Source: Gilvimarinus algae (lineage in GTDB: Bacteria; Pseudomonadota; Gammaproteobacteria; Pseudomonadales; Cellvibrionaceae). From it: DNA of 64,000 bases. A program made the translations under genes and the position numbers. Location of the stretch: positions 1 through 64,000 of the forward strand of contig NZ_JAULRT010000047.1 in the NCBI RefSeq assembly GCF_030518215.1. Reading direction: 5' to 3'. Under the pieces are notes generated by a model. The model saw only the letters and a program-made list of their open reading frames with translations, did no database searches and was not told the DNA's origin. The stretch's first letter is position 1, and every line of letters starts with the position of its first letter. Shown here in pieces: positions 62,649 through 64,000 of this stretch.

Positions 62649-63314
62649 ATGACCAAAATACACATTATTGATGATGACGAAACTCTGTGCGAGCTACTGG
62701 GCGGTTATCTTAGTGAGCACGGTTATGAGGTCATCACCAGTCACACAGGCCCCAAAGGTCTGGATACCGCACTCGACCACCTCCCCGATCTGATTCTTCT
62801 GGACGTGATGCTTCCGGGTATGAACGGCTTTGATCTGTTACGTCAATTGCGACTGCGCTCGCAAGTGCCCGTGCTGATGCTGACCGCTCGCGGCGATGAA
62901 ATTGATCGGGTACTCGGCCTTGAGCTGGGCGCGGACGACTATGTGCCCAAGCCCTTCTCCCACCGTGAACTGGTCGCCCGCATTCAAGCGATCTTGCGCC
63001 GACTCACCCCACAACCCCAGTCGGCCGGGCAGCTGGTGCTTAAGCCCGCAAGCCTAGAAGCGAGCTTTTACGCAGAGCCCCTGGCGCTGACGGCAGCGGA
63101 GTTCCGCGTCTTATCCGTGCTCTTCGAGCGCCCGGGGGAGATCGTCGACAAAAACCAAATATGCGAACAGGCCTTCGGGCGCCGGCTGCATCAGTTTGAT
63201 CGCCACATCGATATTCATATCTCCCACATTCGCAAAAAAATGGCCGATATCCACCCACAGGAAACCATCAAGACCATTCGCGGCACCGGTTACCAACTGC
63301 TGGTGCATGTGTGA
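62649..63314 (+). CDS. cpxR: Response regulator CpxR
   Basis: An OmpR/PhoB-type regulator of the envelope stress response. The 221-residue protein has a receiver domain with IIDDDETL, the phospho-acceptor Asp52 in LLDVMLPG, and the switch Lys in YVPKPF, followed by a winged-helix DNA-binding domain (RHIDIHISHIRKKM, IKTIRGTGYQLLV). The CpxR name is supported by the autoregulatory box and the neighbouring kinase. The last 4 bases overlap cpxA. Confidence 0.93.
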   Translation: MTKIHIIDDDETLCELLGGYLSEHGYEVITSHTGPKGLDTALDHLPDLILLDVMLPGMNGFDLLRQLRLRSQVPVLMLTARGDEIDRVLGLELGADDYVPKPFSHRELVARIQAILRRLTPQPQSAGQLVLKPASLEASFYAEPLALTAAEFRVLSVLFERPGEIVDKNQICEQAFGRRLHQFDRHIDIHISHIRKKMADIHPQETIKTIRGTGYQLLVHV

Positions 63315-64000
63315 ACTGGCGCGCACCGTTCAGCGGTTTTGCCGGCCGGCTTTTCCTCTGGTTCTGGCTGTCCTTGACACTCTTAATGCTGGCAAACTTT
63401 TTTATTGGCCGCTACCTGGACGATCGGCAAACCCTGCATGAGCCCAGTGATCGCGACCTGAGGGCGCTCGAGCGATTGCAGCAACTGATCGGCGCCAGTG
63501 ATATTGACAGCCCGGAGCAACTACAAGGCCACCGCTACGGCCAGTCTCTGGTACTGCTCGCCCCGCAAACCTTGCAACCCTTATTCGACAAACGCCTCTA
63601 CTGGCGCCTGGCACCACTCGCCGAAGCCGAGGAGGTTCGAACGCTCTACCTGCGCCCGGGTCACAAAGCCATTGGTCCCTTTCAACTGCAACTAGGTCAA
63701 CAAGATGTGCTCGCCATTTGGGTGATGCCACCGCGTCGGGTCGCGCCCTGGAAACAACTGTTGCACGACTCGCCCCACTGGCGCCTACTCGCTTCCATGT
63801 TATTGGTGCTGGCTCTGTCGCTGATTGTCGCACGCTGGCTCAGTCGGCCAGTGCGCCTGCTATCCCGGGCCGCCAGGCAACTGGGTGACGGTGACCTGAA
63901 TGTTCGGGTCGCTCCCATCAAGGGCGAACTGGGTGAACTCGGGCGCGAATTCAATGCCATGGCAGAGAAGCTGCAGGCTTCCATAAACAGTCAACAACGT
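63311..64000 (+). CDS. cpxA: Sensor histidine kinase CpxA-like, partial (5' end)
   Basis: Runs off the right edge, so only the first 230 codons are seen. It starts at a GTG (63311) overlapping the cpxR stop. Visible parts are a first membrane helix (LFLWFWLSLTLLMLANFFIG), a periplasmic sensor of about 120 residues (DRQTLHEPSDRDLRALERL region) and a second helix (LLASMLLVLALSLIVARWL). A HAMP domain follows (SRPVRLLSRAARQLGDGDL) up to FNAMAEKL. The catalytic kinase half lies beyond the window. The pairing with cpxR supports the name. Confidence 0.85.
   Translation, partial: MNWRAPFSGFAGRLFLWFWLSLTLLMLANFFIGRYLDDRQTLHEPSDRDLRALERLQQLIGASDIDSPEQLQGHRYGQSLVLLAPQTLQPLFDKRLYWRLAPLAEAEEVRTLYLRPGHKAIGPFQLQLGQQDVLAIWVMPPRRVAPWKQLLHDSPHWRLLASMLLVLALSLIVARWLSRPVRLLSRAARQLGDGDLNVRVAPIKGELGELGREFNAMAEKLQASINSQQR

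Noticed and set aside
1-64000. tRNA genes, rRNA genes or CRISPR arrays
   Set aside because: Reading the intergenic gaps showed no tRNA cloverleaf with CCA-type end, no rRNA motif and no regularly spaced repeats.

Overview
The window is GC-rich chromosomal DNA from a gammaproteobacterium, most probably a polysaccharide-degrading member of the Cellvibrionaceae (the Cellvibrio/Saccharophagus/Marinimicrobium type). The main evidence is three secreted carbohydrate-active enzymes with long poly-serine linkers (a GH9 lipoprotein, a GH43 lipoprotein and an AA10 LPMO with a chitin-binding module), which are a hallmark of that group. The housekeeping genes are also typical of gammaproteobacteria: gltX, waaC, hda, purMN, metG, rsxABCDGE, aroA, dcd and cpxRA. 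I cannot fix the genus. No rRNA, tRNA, CRISPR array or intact transposase was seen.

Layout. Bases 1-295 hold a non-coding junction with near-duplicate direct repeats and a perfect hairpin, probably an old mobile-element edge. From 0.3 to 6.8 kb the minus strand carries gltX-waaC, a GH9 endoglucanase lipoprotein, and hda with a DUF2066 gene. From 6.9 to 14.8 kb the plus strand carries purMN, a DUF3108 protein, a SlyD-type isomerase, then a GH105 hydrolase and a large GH43 arabinanase lipoprotein (a pectin side-chain pair). From 14.9 to 17.3 kb are a small Zn-ribbon-like protein, a PPK2 polyphosphate kinase, and an exported protein with an IPTL-CTERM-like tail, followed by a second degenerate copy of that tail. 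From 17.3 to 29.15 kb is one compact minus-strand cobalamin unit (btuB-cobO-cobQ-btuC-btuD-cobU-cobT-cobC-cobS-cbiB-cobD-btuF) behind a promoter and a cobalamin riboswitch. Nearly all its genes overlap, and it ends in a terminator that contains the last stop codon.

From 29.3 to 34 kb lie a Tat-exported Gfo/Idh/MocA oxidoreductase, three small genes (YjbR, GNAT, GFA-like) and a secreted metallophosphoesterase. From 34 to 37 kb an AraC/PchR-type regulator and a heme/siderophore-type TonB receptor diverge around a Fur-box-like site. From 37 to 46.6 kb are an APC permease, a gamma-glutamylcyclotransferase-like gene, an orphan type IV pilin, two more Gfo/Idh/MocA genes, a HAD hydrolase, a ZIP-like transporter, a BetT choline transporter next to a porin, and a Nudix hydrolase. 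From 46.7 to 53.3 kb are aroA, an outer-membrane barrel, dcd, the LPMO and a divergent secreted ChbG-like deacetylase (a likely chitin module with rich operator structure between them), and apbC. From 53.4 to 64 kb are metG, the complete rsxABCDGE electron-transport operon, an MscS channel, and cpxR with the start of cpxA. A perfect GTAAA-N5-GTAAA CpxR box precedes cpxR.

The genes form several units: plant and chitin polysaccharide attack (GH9, GH105, GH43, LPMO, ChbG), corrinoid uptake with late cobalamin assembly, iron/heme uptake, osmolyte uptake, and envelope stress sensing. No clearly new multi-gene system was found. The most interesting unexplained signals are the operator-dense LPMO/ChbG intergenic region with a stranded terminator, the 31-bp palindrome upstream of the GH43 gene, and the duplicated CTERM tail.
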